A stretch of 64,000 bases of DNA, taken from contig JAURGK010000004.1 of assembly GCA_030833845.1 (NCBI GenBank), forward strand, positions 39,439 to 103,438, in the 5' to 3' direction. Below, in pieces: positions 26,303 to 34,334 of the stretch. Position numbers and translations under genes: made by a program. The notes under the pieces were generated by a model, which did not search any database, was not told the origin of the DNA, and saw nothing but the letters and a program-made list of their open reading frames with translations. The stretch comes from Crocinitomicaceae bacterium (GTDB lineage Bacteria; Bacteroidota; Bacteroidia; Flavobacteriales_D; Crocinitomicaceae). Numbering within the stretch: the stretch's first letter is position 1; each line of letters opens with the position of its first letter.

Positions 26303-27211
26303 ATGCCAAAAAAGCCCCTCAGTTACTTACTCATTCCACTGCTTGCCTGTATTTGGGGAAGCTCATTTATTTTAATGAAGCGCGGTATGTTTACTGCCGA
26401 TGGCATGCCGGTATTTAGTGCTGAGCAAGTTGCAAGTATCCGCATCTCTTTGGCAAGCATTGTTTTTTTGCCACTTTTGCCTAGGTTGTTAAAAAACAAG
26501 CATTTTAAAAGTGATATTCCATTTTTTATGATTGTTGGGTGGGGAGGAAACTTAATTCCCGCCTTTTTATTCACCTATGCTGAACAATCGCTTGATTCAG
26601 CAATTGCAGGAATCATGAACAGCTTTACGCCAATTTTTACCATTTTGATCGGTTACTTGATCTTTAAATCAAGTATCTCGACCCAACAAATTATTGGCAC
26701 CTTGATTGGGTTTATAGGTATCTCTTGGCTGATTTCATTGAGTAATCCAGCTACAGGTCATTTTCAAATTGCCCCAGCGCTAGCCATCTTGCTTGCTACA
26801 CTTTTATATGGCATCAGTTTAAATACAATCAAGCATAAATTAAATAAATATAACTCCATTGAGATTGCAACGGGAGGTTTTACTATGGCCTTGTTACCCG
26901 CCCTTATTGGTTACTTTATTTTTGAAACACCAGCCGTATTCAAAAATAATACGATGGCTATTTCAAGTTTCAAGTACGTTGCAATACTTGGCCTTGTCGG
27001 CACAGCTTTTGCCGTGATTATTTTTAACCGCATCATTGCTCAAACCACGGCCGTAGCTGCCAGTACCGTTACCTATTTTATCCCAATAATTGCTGTTGCC
27101 ATAGGCATTGCAGCCGGTGAGCTTTTCATTTGGCAACAACTTATTGCCATGTTTGTAATCATTAGTGGTGTCTTGTTGGTCAATTTGAAATTCAAAAAAG
27201 CGAACATTTAG
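26303..27211 (+). CDS. EamA-family (DMT superfamily) transporter
   Basis: A 302-residue polytopic membrane protein with about ten hydrophobic spans arranged as two EamA repeats. The first begins [17 protein letters not shown], where the WGSSF motif is the usual start of this family; the second is near [15 protein letters not shown]. Members export or import amino acids, metabolites or drugs; the substrate is not predictable. The start was set by the promoter box right before the ATG. It is divergent from mraZ, sharing a 243-base intergenic region, and is followed by the rplU promoter. Confidence 0.9.
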   Translation: MPKKPLSYLLIPLLACIWGSSFILMKRGMFTADGMPVFSAEQVASIRISLASIVFLPLLPRLLKNKHFKSDIPFFMIVGWGGNLIPAFLFTYAEQSLDSAIAGIMNSFTPIFTILIGYLIFKSSISTQQIIGTLIGFIGISWLISLSNPATGHFQIAPALAILLATLLYGISLNTIKHKLNKYNSIEIATGGFTMALLPALIGYFIFETPAVFKNNTMAISSFKYVAILGLVGTAFAVIIFNRIIAQTTAVAASTVTYFIPIIAVAIGIAAGELFIWQQLIAMFVIISGVLLVNLKFKKANI

Positions 27212-27242
27212 GCAATATTTACGTAAGAAATTGGGCTAAAAC

Positions 27243-27273
27243 TTTGGAGTGGATACAGAAATCACTATCTTTG
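27243..27273 (+). promoter_or_regulatory. rplU-rpmA promoter (full consensus)
   Basis: TTTG (27243-27246), a 19-base spacer, then TATCTTTG (27266-27273): a full match to the Bacteroidota vegetative promoter (TTTG, 19 bases, TAnnTTTG). It is the clearest promoter in the window and drives the ribosomal genes with a leader of about 35 bases. Confidence 0.85.
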
Positions 27274-27312
27274 CACTCCAATTTTGGATTATTTAAAATA
27301 AAAACAAGCTAT

Positions 27313-27624
27313 ATGTACGCAATTGTAGAGATAGCAGGGCAGCAATTTAAAGTGCAAAAAGACCAAAAGGTTTTTGTACATCGTCTTGATGCAGAAGCAG
27401 GAAAAAAGTTAGACTTTGACCGTGTTCTGTTAATTGAAGACGCTGGCAAAGTAACCCTTGGCGCCCCCGCTATAGAAGGTGCAAAAGTCACCGCAGAAGT
27501 TTTGGATCACGTAAAAGGTGACAAAGTCATTGTTTTCAAGAAAAAACGTCGTAAAGGTTACCGAGTTAAAAATGGTCACCGTCAGCAATTTACTGCTATC
27601 ACAATTAAAAGTATCAAAGCATAA
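27313..27624 (+). CDS. rplU: 50S ribosomal protein L21
   Basis: A 103-residue large-subunit protein that binds 23S rRNA. The start [14 protein letters not shown] is the standard L21 N-terminus; an in-frame ATG at 27244 is rejected because it lies inside the promoter. The C-terminal [19 protein letters not shown] is the L21 signature with the GxRxxxGHRQ motif. It is cotranscribed with rpmA, 35 bases downstream. Confidence 0.97.
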   Translation: MYAIVEIAGQQFKVQKDQKVFVHRLDAEAGKKLDFDRVLLIEDAGKVTLGAPAIEGAKVTAEVLDHVKGDKVIVFKKKRRKGYRVKNGHRQQFTAITIKSIKA

Positions 27625-27659
27625 TTTCCCTTTATCAAGGAACTAAATAACTAGAAACC

Positions 27660-27929
27660 ATGGCACACAAGAAAGGAGTCGGTAGTTCGAAAAACGGTCG
27701 CGAATCGCATAGCAAGCGCTTAGGTGTAAAAATCTTTGGTGGTCAAGCGGCCATCGCTGGAAACATTATCGTTCGTCAACGTGGTACACAGCATCACCCA
27801 GGCAACAATGTAGGTATTGGCAAAGATCATACCTTATTTGCACTCACAGATGGTCTTGTTGAATTCCGCAAAAAGAAAGACAATCGTTCTTTCGTTTCAG
27901 TTGTCCCGTTTGAAACAACTGAGGCTTAA
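27660..27929 (+). CDS. rpmA: 50S ribosomal protein L27
   Basis: An 89-residue protein whose N-terminus reaches the peptidyl transferase centre. It starts [16 protein letters not shown], without the N-terminal extension that Firmicutes cleave off, and has the signature [27 protein letters not shown]. It is the second gene of the rplU operon, ended by the terminator at 27946-27975. Confidence 0.97.
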   Translation: MAHKKGVGSSKNGRESHSKRLGVKIFGGQAAIAGNIIVRQRGTQHHPGNNVGIGKDHTLFALTDGLVEFRKKKDNRSFVSVVPFETTEA

Positions 27930-27945
27930 GTCCACAATAAAATTG

Positions 27946-27975
27946 AAAAAAGCTCCCAATGGGAGCTTTTTTTTT
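27946..27975 (+). terminator. Intrinsic terminator of rplU-rpmA
   Basis: Perfect stem AGCTCCC / GGGAGCT with a 3-base loop, flanked by an A-run and followed by eight or nine T. Confidence 0.93.
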
Positions 27976-28010
27976 ACCCTTGAGCCACCTACGCACCGAG
28001 CTTAATTCCT

Positions 28011-28018
28011 TATTTTTG
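28011..28018 (+). promoter_or_regulatory. lnt promoter -7 box
   Basis: TATTTTTG fits TAnnTTTG and lies 16 bases before the lnt ATG, after the rpmA terminator, so it is the likely start of the lnt-CotH-lipoprotein-DUF2490 transcript. No -33 element at 19 bases is seen. Confidence 0.5.
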
Positions 28019-28034
28019 GATTGATCCAAACAAA

Positions 28035-29666
28035 ATGAAAAAATTATTATTTGTTCTTCTGTCCGGTTTATTGCTTGTAATTAGCTTTCCTTTTAGCGGT
28101 AGTTTCACGCCGCTGGTATTTATAGGGTTTGTCCCACTTTTAATGCTGCGCAAACAGCACCTCGAGGCGGAGCAAAAAACATGGAAACTTGGGTTGTGGA
28201 ATTATTTTTCATTTTTACTTTGGAACCTTGGCACCACTTGGTGGGTGGCCAATGCCTCAATCGATGGTGCAATTTTTGCCTTTACGATCAATGCACTTTT
28301 AATGACCCTCGTCTTTGGCACCTGGAGTTGGATACACCGTAAAATCAACTCATCACTTAGTTATTGGTTACTCATCCCCATATGGCTAATATTTGAATTT
28401 GGTCATCACCGTTGGGATTTATCCTGGCCTTGGCTCACACTAGGCAATTACTTTTCGGTTCGGACCGGTTGGGTACAGTGGTATGAATGGACTGGAACAC
28501 TCGGCGGAAGTGCATGGGTGCTGTTGGTGAATCTTTTGATATTTCGTTTATATAATGTGTATCGAGATGTAGCCAAAAGAAACCGAAACATCTTTGCTTT
28601 AATAGGAGTTTTAATTATACCAATAGCAGTAAGTCAAATCTTGCTTTCCTTAGTTACCATCGATAAAAAAACCACTTCTCTGAATGCAGTTGTACTCCAA
28701 CCCAATGTTGATCCGTACAGCGAAAAATTTGCAGCAAACGCAAGCAACGAAGTCTTTGCTGATTCATTGATCAACCTTGCTAATCGACATATCACCAACC
28801 AAACAGACCTCGTCATCGCCCCGGAAACAGCGCTTCCGCTTTCATTCTTAGAAGACCGTTTACATACCTTTGAGTTTGGAGAAAAGCTACAAGAACAAGT
28901 GAGCAAATGGCCACAAGCCAATTTATTGATTGGTGCCTCAACAGTTAAATTATTCGACAGCAAACAAAGTGTGGCGAGCACGCCAATTCCAAATGAAAAA
29001 CGATGGTACGAAAGCTACAACTCTGCCATACTGCTTAGTAAAAATCATGAACCACAATTTGCGCATAAATCAAAGTTGGTACCAGGCGTTGAATTGATTC
29101 CTTTTTCGGCTTACTTACCATTCTTATCGGCAATCGCCATTGAAAATGGCGGTACATCAGGAACCTTAGGGGTAGAAAAAGAGCCAAAAGTTTTAGATAT
29201 TTTAATGAAAGATCATGACAAATTGAATCAAAAGTCAAATCAAAATATTGGTTTGGCACCTATCATTTGCTATGAATCCATTTACGGTGATTTTGTACGC
29301 AAGCAAGTACAGAAAGGAGCGCAATTCGTATGCGTCATCACCAATGACGGCTGGTGGGGAGACACCCCTGGCTACAAACAACACTTTTCGTTTGCACGCC
29401 TGCGCGCCATAGAAACACGTCGTTGGGTTCTGCGCAGCGCCAATACTGGAGCTAGTGGGAGTATTGATCCAAGTGGAAAAGTAGTCAAAAAAACGTCCTA
29501 CTGGACCAAGGAAGCTTTTTCTCAGAACGTTGAATTGCGCACCGACCGCACATTTTACACCACCTATGGCGATTATATAGCTGGCCTGTGTATTTCATGG
29601 ATCTTCTTTGCATTTAGCCACTTACTGATGCAAAAAGCGCAAAAAGTTCGTAACTTACAACAATGA
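28035..29666 (+). CDS. lnt: Apolipoprotein N-acyltransferase
   Basis: An inner-membrane enzyme that adds the third acyl chain to lipoproteins. The N-terminal half (to about residue 205) has several membrane spans with the GTTWWVANA motif (66-74); the rest is the periplasmic nitrilase domain with a recognisable catalytic triad: Glu264 (APETALPLSF), Lys345 (HKSKLVPGVE) and Cys412 (CYESIYGDF). 543 residues, normal length. Its stop overlaps the next start as ATGA, so it heads a tightly coupled four-gene unit whose other products are all envelope proteins; at least one of them is a lipoprotein. Confidence 0.95.
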   Translation: MKKLLFVLLSGLLLVISFPFSGSFTPLVFIGFVPLLMLRKQHLEAEQKTWKLGLWNYFSFLLWNLGTTWWVANASIDGAIFAFTINALLMTLVFGTWSWIHRKINSSLSYWLLIPIWLIFEFGHHRWDLSWPWLTLGNYFSVRTGWVQWYEWTGTLGGSAWVLLVNLLIFRLYNVYRDVAKRNRNIFALIGVLIIPIAVSQILLSLVTIDKKTTSLNAVVLQPNVDPYSEKFAANASNEVFADSLINLANRHITNQTDLVIAPETALPLSFLEDRLHTFEFGEKLQEQVSKWPQANLLIGASTVKLFDSKQSVASTPIPNEKRWYESYNSAILLSKNHEPQFAHKSKLVPGVELIPFSAYLPFLSAIAIENGGTSGTLGVEKEPKVLDILMKDHDKLNQKSNQNIGLAPIICYESIYGDFVRKQVQKGAQFVCVITNDGWWGDTPGYKQHFSFARLRAIETRRWVLRSANTGASGSIDPSGKVVKKTSYWTKEAFSQNVELRTDRTFYTTYGDYIAGLCISWIFFAFSHLLMQKAQKVRNLQQ

Positions 29667-31255
29667 AATTTATTGTTCTTCTCCTATTTTTCATTTACAC
29701 CTTGCCCCTCAAGGCCCAAGTTACACTCTCAAGCTCTAACTTGCCAATAGTAGTGCTCAATACAGGTGGCATCGCTATTCCAGACGAACCCAAAATTGAC
29801 GGATTCATGGGCATCATCAATAACGGGCCCGGTCAAATTAATTATATCACCGATAATTTCAATGAATTTTATGGTCAAATTGGCATAGAGAAAAGAGGCT
29901 CCTCTTCGAATGGCTTTCCACAAAAATCCTATGGGCTTGAAACCCGTGGTCCGGATTCGGTAAATTACAACGTATCGTTATTTGACTGGCCTTCTGACAA
30001 CGATTGGATTTTATATGCGCCTTATACAGACAAGGCCATGCTGCGCAATGTATTGACCTATAAATTAGGCAATGAATTAGGTCGCTGGGCACCAAGAACT
30101 CAATTTTGTGAAGTAGTCTTAAATGACCAATACATTGGAGTCTACGTGCTTATGGAACGTATCAAAACCAACCCTGGACGTGTAAACATCGATCAACTGC
30201 TTTATGAAGATACGCTTGACAATCACCTAACGGGGGGATACATAGTCAAGGTAGATAAAACTACTGCAGGTGGTGTAATCGCTTGGACCTCCCCCTACTT
30301 GTGCCAATCACCAGGAACAGGTCCGATAAAGTATCAAATGCATGATCCGGATATTTCACAAATGCACCCCAGTCAGTTGAGTTATATTGAAAATTACATC
30401 ACCGATTGGGAAGATGCACTTAAAAGCAATTCCTTTACAGATCCTATTATTGGTTACAAACCTTTTATTGATGTTGGGTCCTTCATTGACTACTTTTTAA
30501 TGACCGAAATCTCTAAAAATGTAGACGGATACAGGATTTCTACCTTTTTACACAAACAACGCTTCAGTGAAGGTGGGAAGTTGGTGGCAGGGCCACTTTG
30601 GGATTACAACATTGCCTGGGGAAACGCTAATTATTGCCAAGGAGGAAACACCAATGGTTGGGAGATTAATTTCAATAGTATTTGTGGCGGTAGCGGAGGT
30701 TTGCAAAATCCATTTTGGTGGAAAAGGATGCTTGAAGATGAACTCTTTGCCAATGAGGTCAATTGCCGATGGACAGCCCTGAGGCAAAATATTTTTAGCG
30801 ATTCAGCCATATTAAATTACATCGATTCAGTGGCGCTCATCTTAGAAGAGCCCGCAATACGGCATTACCAAAAATGGCCAATCTTAGGCACCTATGTTTG
30901 GCCGAACAACTATATTGGCCAAACTTTTCAAGATGAAATAAATTATCTCAAGACATGGATAACAAACAGAATGGCCTGGATGGATGCCAATATGTTTGGT
31001 ACTTGCATAGCCAATATTGCTTCGAGTTCAAAACAAGCATTAGAGATTTTTCCTAATCCGTCAACAACGAGCCTAACCATTTCTGGACTTAACGGTACAG
31101 GAGTATTAGAAGTGCTAGATTTATCTGGTAAAATGGTAGCATCCTATCCCTATCATTCAAAATCAATTGAATTGATCACCGAAGATTTTCAAAATGGAAT
31201 CTATTTTATTTCTGAAACAAATAAAGGCATACATGAAAAATTTCTTAAACAATAA
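29663..31255 (+). CDS. Secreted CotH-kinase-family protein with T9SS sorting domain
   Basis: 530 residues. A signal peptide (1-18, ending LKA) is followed by a CotH (PF08757-type) domain, with GIEKRGSSSNGFPQKSYGLETR (the conserved RG.SS.....K.Y.lE/k start, residues about 72-93), VLMERIKTNPGRVNI, and GPLWDYNIAWGNANY with the expected late motif. CotH proteins are atypical kinases in Bacillus spores; here the metal-binding motif reads WDYN rather than WDxD. About 455-530 form a T9SS type A sorting domain (LEIFPNPSTTSLTISG, then LEVLDLSGKMV, then NGIYFI), so it should be exported across the outer membrane. Kinase activity is unproven. Confidence 0.88.
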   Translation: MKFIVLLLFFIYTLPLKAQVTLSSSNLPIVVLNTGGIAIPDEPKIDGFMGIINNGPGQINYITDNFNEFYGQIGIEKRGSSSNGFPQKSYGLETRGPDSVNYNVSLFDWPSDNDWILYAPYTDKAMLRNVLTYKLGNELGRWAPRTQFCEVVLNDQYIGVYVLMERIKTNPGRVNIDQLLYEDTLDNHLTGGYIVKVDKTTAGGVIAWTSPYLCQSPGTGPIKYQMHDPDISQMHPSQLSYIENYITDWEDALKSNSFTDPIIGYKPFIDVGSFIDYFLMTEISKNVDGYRISTFLHKQRFSEGGKLVAGPLWDYNIAWGNANYCQGGNTNGWEINFNSICGGSGGLQNPFWWKRMLEDELFANEVNCRWTALRQNIFSDSAILNYIDSVALILEEPAIRHYQKWPILGTYVWPNNYIGQTFQDEINYLKTWITNRMAWMDANMFGTCIANIASSSKQALEIFPNPSTTSLTISGLNGTGVLEVLDLSGKMVASYPYHSKSIELITEDFQNGIYFISETNKGIHEKFLKQ

Positions 31256-32012
31256 AAAAATTGGTACACTATTGCTGGGATTGGTCCTTATTAGCACCGC
31301 ATGTATTAAAAAATACCCAGGGCCAGGAGGCACATCCGCGCTTCGTGGCAAGGTTACAGGCAAAGAATTCAAGCCGGGTGAACTAGAAATTCAACAAATA
31401 ACCTTTACACATGGCGCCCAACTAGAACACGGTGATTATTTCTTGCTCAATAAGGTAACAGGCAATAACAATTATTACATCTATTTTAAAAATCCAAATT
31501 GGGTTTCGGTAGCTGATCCGAATTTAGACGGTCGGATTGGGCTTGAGGTTGTCTTCAACTATAGCGATTCAAATACGGAGATTGCACAAGCGGTAAAAGA
31601 TAAAATTGCATCTCTTGGAGTGCTTCAATTCAACATGGCACTCAACCAAGATATCCTCATACTTACATACAAATCAAAAGAAAATATTCCTGACCCTGAC
31701 AACGGTACAACTAATTTTGCCATTGATATTGTCAATCAGGGGAAAGCTGATTATCAAGGTACTGCGATAAATAATTTGGCAGAGCAACGAGTTTATCTTT
31801 GTTATGGCGACGATCAGTTCCCAAGCGTTGATTTGCGCACCAACGCTCAAGGAGAATTTGAATTTAAAGACCTTCAAGTTGGCACCTACAAAGTTTACGT
31901 CGTTGGCCAATTGCCTCCAAATGCCAATGAGCATCAAGAAGTGAGTGCTGTAGCCACAATCTCGGAAAAAAAATCCATTACAGATATAGGCACATTGCAA
32001 ATTTGGTACTGA
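31233..32012 (+). CDS. Lipoprotein with carboxypeptidase-regulatory-like C-terminal domain
   Basis: 259 residues. The N-terminus is a type II signal peptide with the lipobox STAC (Cys24), followed by IKKYPGPGG. The body is not recognised. Near the C-terminus, VDLRTNAQGEFEFKDLQVGTYKVYVVGQ looks like a carboxypeptidase-regulatory (transthyretin-like) beta domain, common in Bacteroidota envelope proteins. The start was chosen to begin the signal peptide properly (MKNFLNNKKIGTLLLG); it overlaps the CotH gene by 23 bases. Its own stop overlaps the next start as TGATG, so it is coupled on both sides. Confidence 0.78.
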   Translation: MKNFLNNKKIGTLLLGLVLISTACIKKYPGPGGTSALRGKVTGKEFKPGELEIQQITFTHGAQLEHGDYFLLNKVTGNNNYYIYFKNPNWVSVADPNLDGRIGLEVVFNYSDSNTEIAQAVKDKIASLGVLQFNMALNQDILILTYKSKENIPDPDNGTTNFAIDIVNQGKADYQGTAINNLAEQRVYLCYGDDQFPSVDLRTNAQGEFEFKDLQVGTYKVYVVGQLPPNANEHQEVSAVATISEKKSITDIGTLQIWY

Positions 32013-32692
32013 TGCGCAGGTACTTAATTCCATTGCTTTTTATTAGCCAATTGAGCTACAGTCAGTCTGGGCTTTGGCTAGATGCTGCACTCACCAAAAA
32101 GTGGAGCAAGAGCCAAAAAACTTCATTTGAAATGGGGCATCGCAGCACCATGCAAAAAGGTTTTGATCGCGCTTACCTTGATTTAGCGCATGAAATGAAA
32201 TTAAACAAATGGCTCAAAGTATCAGCAGTGGGGCGTCTTGGACTCAATGAACAAAAAAACCAATATGCTTTGGCCACTGATTTATTCACGCTAAGAACTC
32301 AAGTGGGTTTTGAGGTATCCCTCTTACCAATACTGCAAATCCGCTCTAAAAAAATTGATCTTAGTTGGCAGTGTCGGCAGCAAATGCAATGGCAACAACA
32401 GCAAAGACTTGAAAGTATGCTGCGCAATAAAGTATCATTTTCTTACGACATCAGAAGAAATCCCTTTACGCCCACACTGAGCGCCGAGTACTTCTATCTA
32501 TGGAATGCCAATGTGCTTTATACACCAATCGATGTTTTGACCTCTGGAGCAGGTGTACAATGGCGTTATTTTGCAGGTGGTGCATTAGAGCTCGGTGATC
32601 AACACAACCTCAAACTACAAGTTGGTTACCGTGTCAAGGCCTCAGGTGACCAATTCCTTTACAGGATTTCTTATTCGTATAATCTAGAATAA
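32012..32692 (+). CDS. DUF2490 outer-membrane protein
   Basis: 226 residues with a signal peptide (1-19, ending SYSQ) and the DUF2490 pattern: an even run of amphipathic beta strands with W-x-x-A/ALTKKWSKSQKTSFEMGHR, LKVSAVGRLGLNE, and a final aromatic strand FLYRISYSYNLE typical of outer-membrane barrels. The function of the family is unknown. The start at 32012 shares one base with the upstream stop; an upstream ATG (32003) lies inside the lipoprotein gene. It is the last gene of the lnt unit. Confidence 0.83.
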   Translation: MRRYLIPLLFISQLSYSQSGLWLDAALTKKWSKSQKTSFEMGHRSTMQKGFDRAYLDLAHEMKLNKWLKVSAVGRLGLNEQKNQYALATDLFTLRTQVGFEVSLLPILQIRSKKIDLSWQCRQQMQWQQQQRLESMLRNKVSFSYDIRRNPFTPTLSAEYFYLWNANVLYTPIDVLTSGAGVQWRYFAGGALELGDQHNLKLQVGYRVKASGDQFLYRISYSYNLE

Positions 32693-32696
32693 AGAA

Positions 32697-32727
32697 GGAA
32701 AAAAAAAGGGAGAATCCGAAAACTCCC
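32697..32727 (-). terminator. Terminator of the SusC-SusD transcript
   Basis: On the minus strand, GGGAG and CTCCC form a stem around a loop of about ten bases, followed by nine or more T. It lies about 30 bases after the susD stop. On the plus strand it is preceded by A-runs but has only a weak T-run, so it may end the DUF2490 transcript poorly. Confidence 0.8.
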
Positions 32728-32755
32728 CCCTTTCCATCAATCAACATTTTAAATA

Positions 32756-34324
32756 TCAATAGCCCGGATTCTGCTGTAAATTCGGGTTAAGTACTATATC
32801 CGAAGTTGGAATTGGGTATAGATTGTATTTTGATGATACACCCATTCCGACAACATCATTGCCTTTGAAAGGCCAAACATAATCACCGCTTGTGAACAAA
32901 TCAAAACGGATGAGGTCAGTTCGACGTGTACATTCCCAATTGAGCTCTCTTGCACGCTCATCTAGGAAATCTTGCAATACCAAGCTGCTGTAATTATGAG
33001 AGGCATTGCCATAGGCACGCTCGCGAATTTTATTCATGTAAATCAGGGCAGTTGCCTCATCACCAGAGCGGAATTTTGCTTCGGCATACATCAAAAATAC
33101 ATCTGCCAAACGGAACATTGGAAAATCAACATCTACGTGTGCCGAAGTGGCATTGTTCGAACCATTCAAACCGTCTTTGGTTTTGTTTTTGTACTTCGGA
33201 TTGCCATAACCTTGCACAAAGGTGCTCATTGAAGTAATCTCTAGTTGCTGACCATCGGTATAAAACAACCAACGAGAATCTTGTGTTGAATCCACAAACT
33301 TCTCAACGAATGGACCCGTTGCTCTGTTGCCAGCCCATTTGCCATTGACACCATAATCAGCAGCTACCATAGAACCACCGAGTGCAGAACAAATCATAAA
33401 GGTAGTTCCGCCCCATGTTTGCGCATACAAACCGTCGTATACAATTGGGAAAATAATCTCAGGTGAAGTGTGGTTATCTGCAAGGAACAAATCTTGATAT
33501 ACATCGTCAAGTTGGAATACATTGCTATTGATAATTTTTTCACAGTATGTCGCACATTCAGCATTGTGCTCTGTTCCGGTATAAACCTTTGCATTCAAAT
33601 ACATCTTGGCCAATAAGGCGTGTGCAGCACTCTGTGATGCACGGCCATAGGCTACTGATGATGCTGGAGTCAAGTCATTTTCAATGGCCTTGATTTCAGA
33701 TTCAATGTAATCGAATAAATCAGCGCGCATGATTTGCTCGGGCGTAAAAGCACCCACACGGTCTTCTTCAGTAACAAACGGTACGTTTCCAAATAAATCC
33801 ATCGCATGGTAGTAAGCTAGCGCACGAAGAAAACGTGCTTCATTGCGCATTGTTACAATTGATTGGATTTGTGCACTTGTAAAACCACGCTCGTTGAGTT
33901 TTTCATCGCGGGCTTGCCAAATAAATTCATTACAAAGTGTTATTTGGTAGAAGATGCGGTAGTACATCCCCTTGACCCAAACATTATCGGCATTCCATTC
34001 TGTTTTGTTCAGATCTGGAATTCCTGGATCATTCCAACCACAAATTGCTTCATCGGTAGGTAATTCTTGCATATTCCAAAGCACGCGCACATATGCTGAG
34101 AAGCCTTCATCGATTCCAGCTATATCTGCCTGCCCAGCAGGGCCTTGGTTGCCTGTCATAGACATACCGGTGTAGAGTTTGGCTAATACTTTGATGTAGT
34201 TATCTGCATCACTGTAAACAGCCTCGGCATTCAAACCGTATTTAGGTGATTGATTTAAATTTTTGCCGCAAGCACCTAATAAAAGTGCACTTGCGATTAT
34301 GCTAAATGTGAAAATTCTTTTCAT
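32756..34324 (-). CDS. susD: SusD/RagB-family glycan-binding lipoprotein
   Basis: 522 residues. It is a type II signal peptide protein (lipobox LGAC, Cys19) that sits on the cell surface and caps the SusC channel. Seen: the tetratricopeptide-like first part with NEARFLRALAYYHAMDLFGNVPFVTE (the SusD signature, residues about 155-180), later ADVFLMYAEAKFRSGDEATALIYMNKIRERA and ELNWECTRRTDLIRF, ending in NPNLQQNPGY as most SusD proteins do. It starts 10 bases after susC and is the last gene of the starch locus. The ligand is inferred from the amylase neighbours to be maltodextrin. Confidence 0.93.
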   Translation of the reverse strand: MKRIFTFSIIASALLLGACGKNLNQSPKYGLNAEAVYSDADNYIKVLAKLYTGMSMTGNQGPAGQADIAGIDEGFSAYVRVLWNMQELPTDEAICGWNDPGIPDLNKTEWNADNVWVKGMYYRIFYQITLCNEFIWQARDEKLNERGFTSAQIQSIVTMRNEARFLRALAYYHAMDLFGNVPFVTEEDRVGAFTPEQIMRADLFDYIESEIKAIENDLTPASSVAYGRASQSAAHALLAKMYLNAKVYTGTEHNAECATYCEKIINSNVFQLDDVYQDLFLADNHTSPEIIFPIVYDGLYAQTWGGTTFMICSALGGSMVAADYGVNGKWAGNRATGPFVEKFVDSTQDSRWLFYTDGQQLEITSMSTFVQGYGNPKYKNKTKDGLNGSNNATSAHVDVDFPMFRLADVFLMYAEAKFRSGDEATALIYMNKIRERAYGNASHNYSSLVLQDFLDERARELNWECTRRTDLIRFDLFTSGDYVWPFKGNDVVGMGVSSKYNLYPIPTSDIVLNPNLQQNPGY

Positions 34325-34334
34325 GGTTCAAAAA

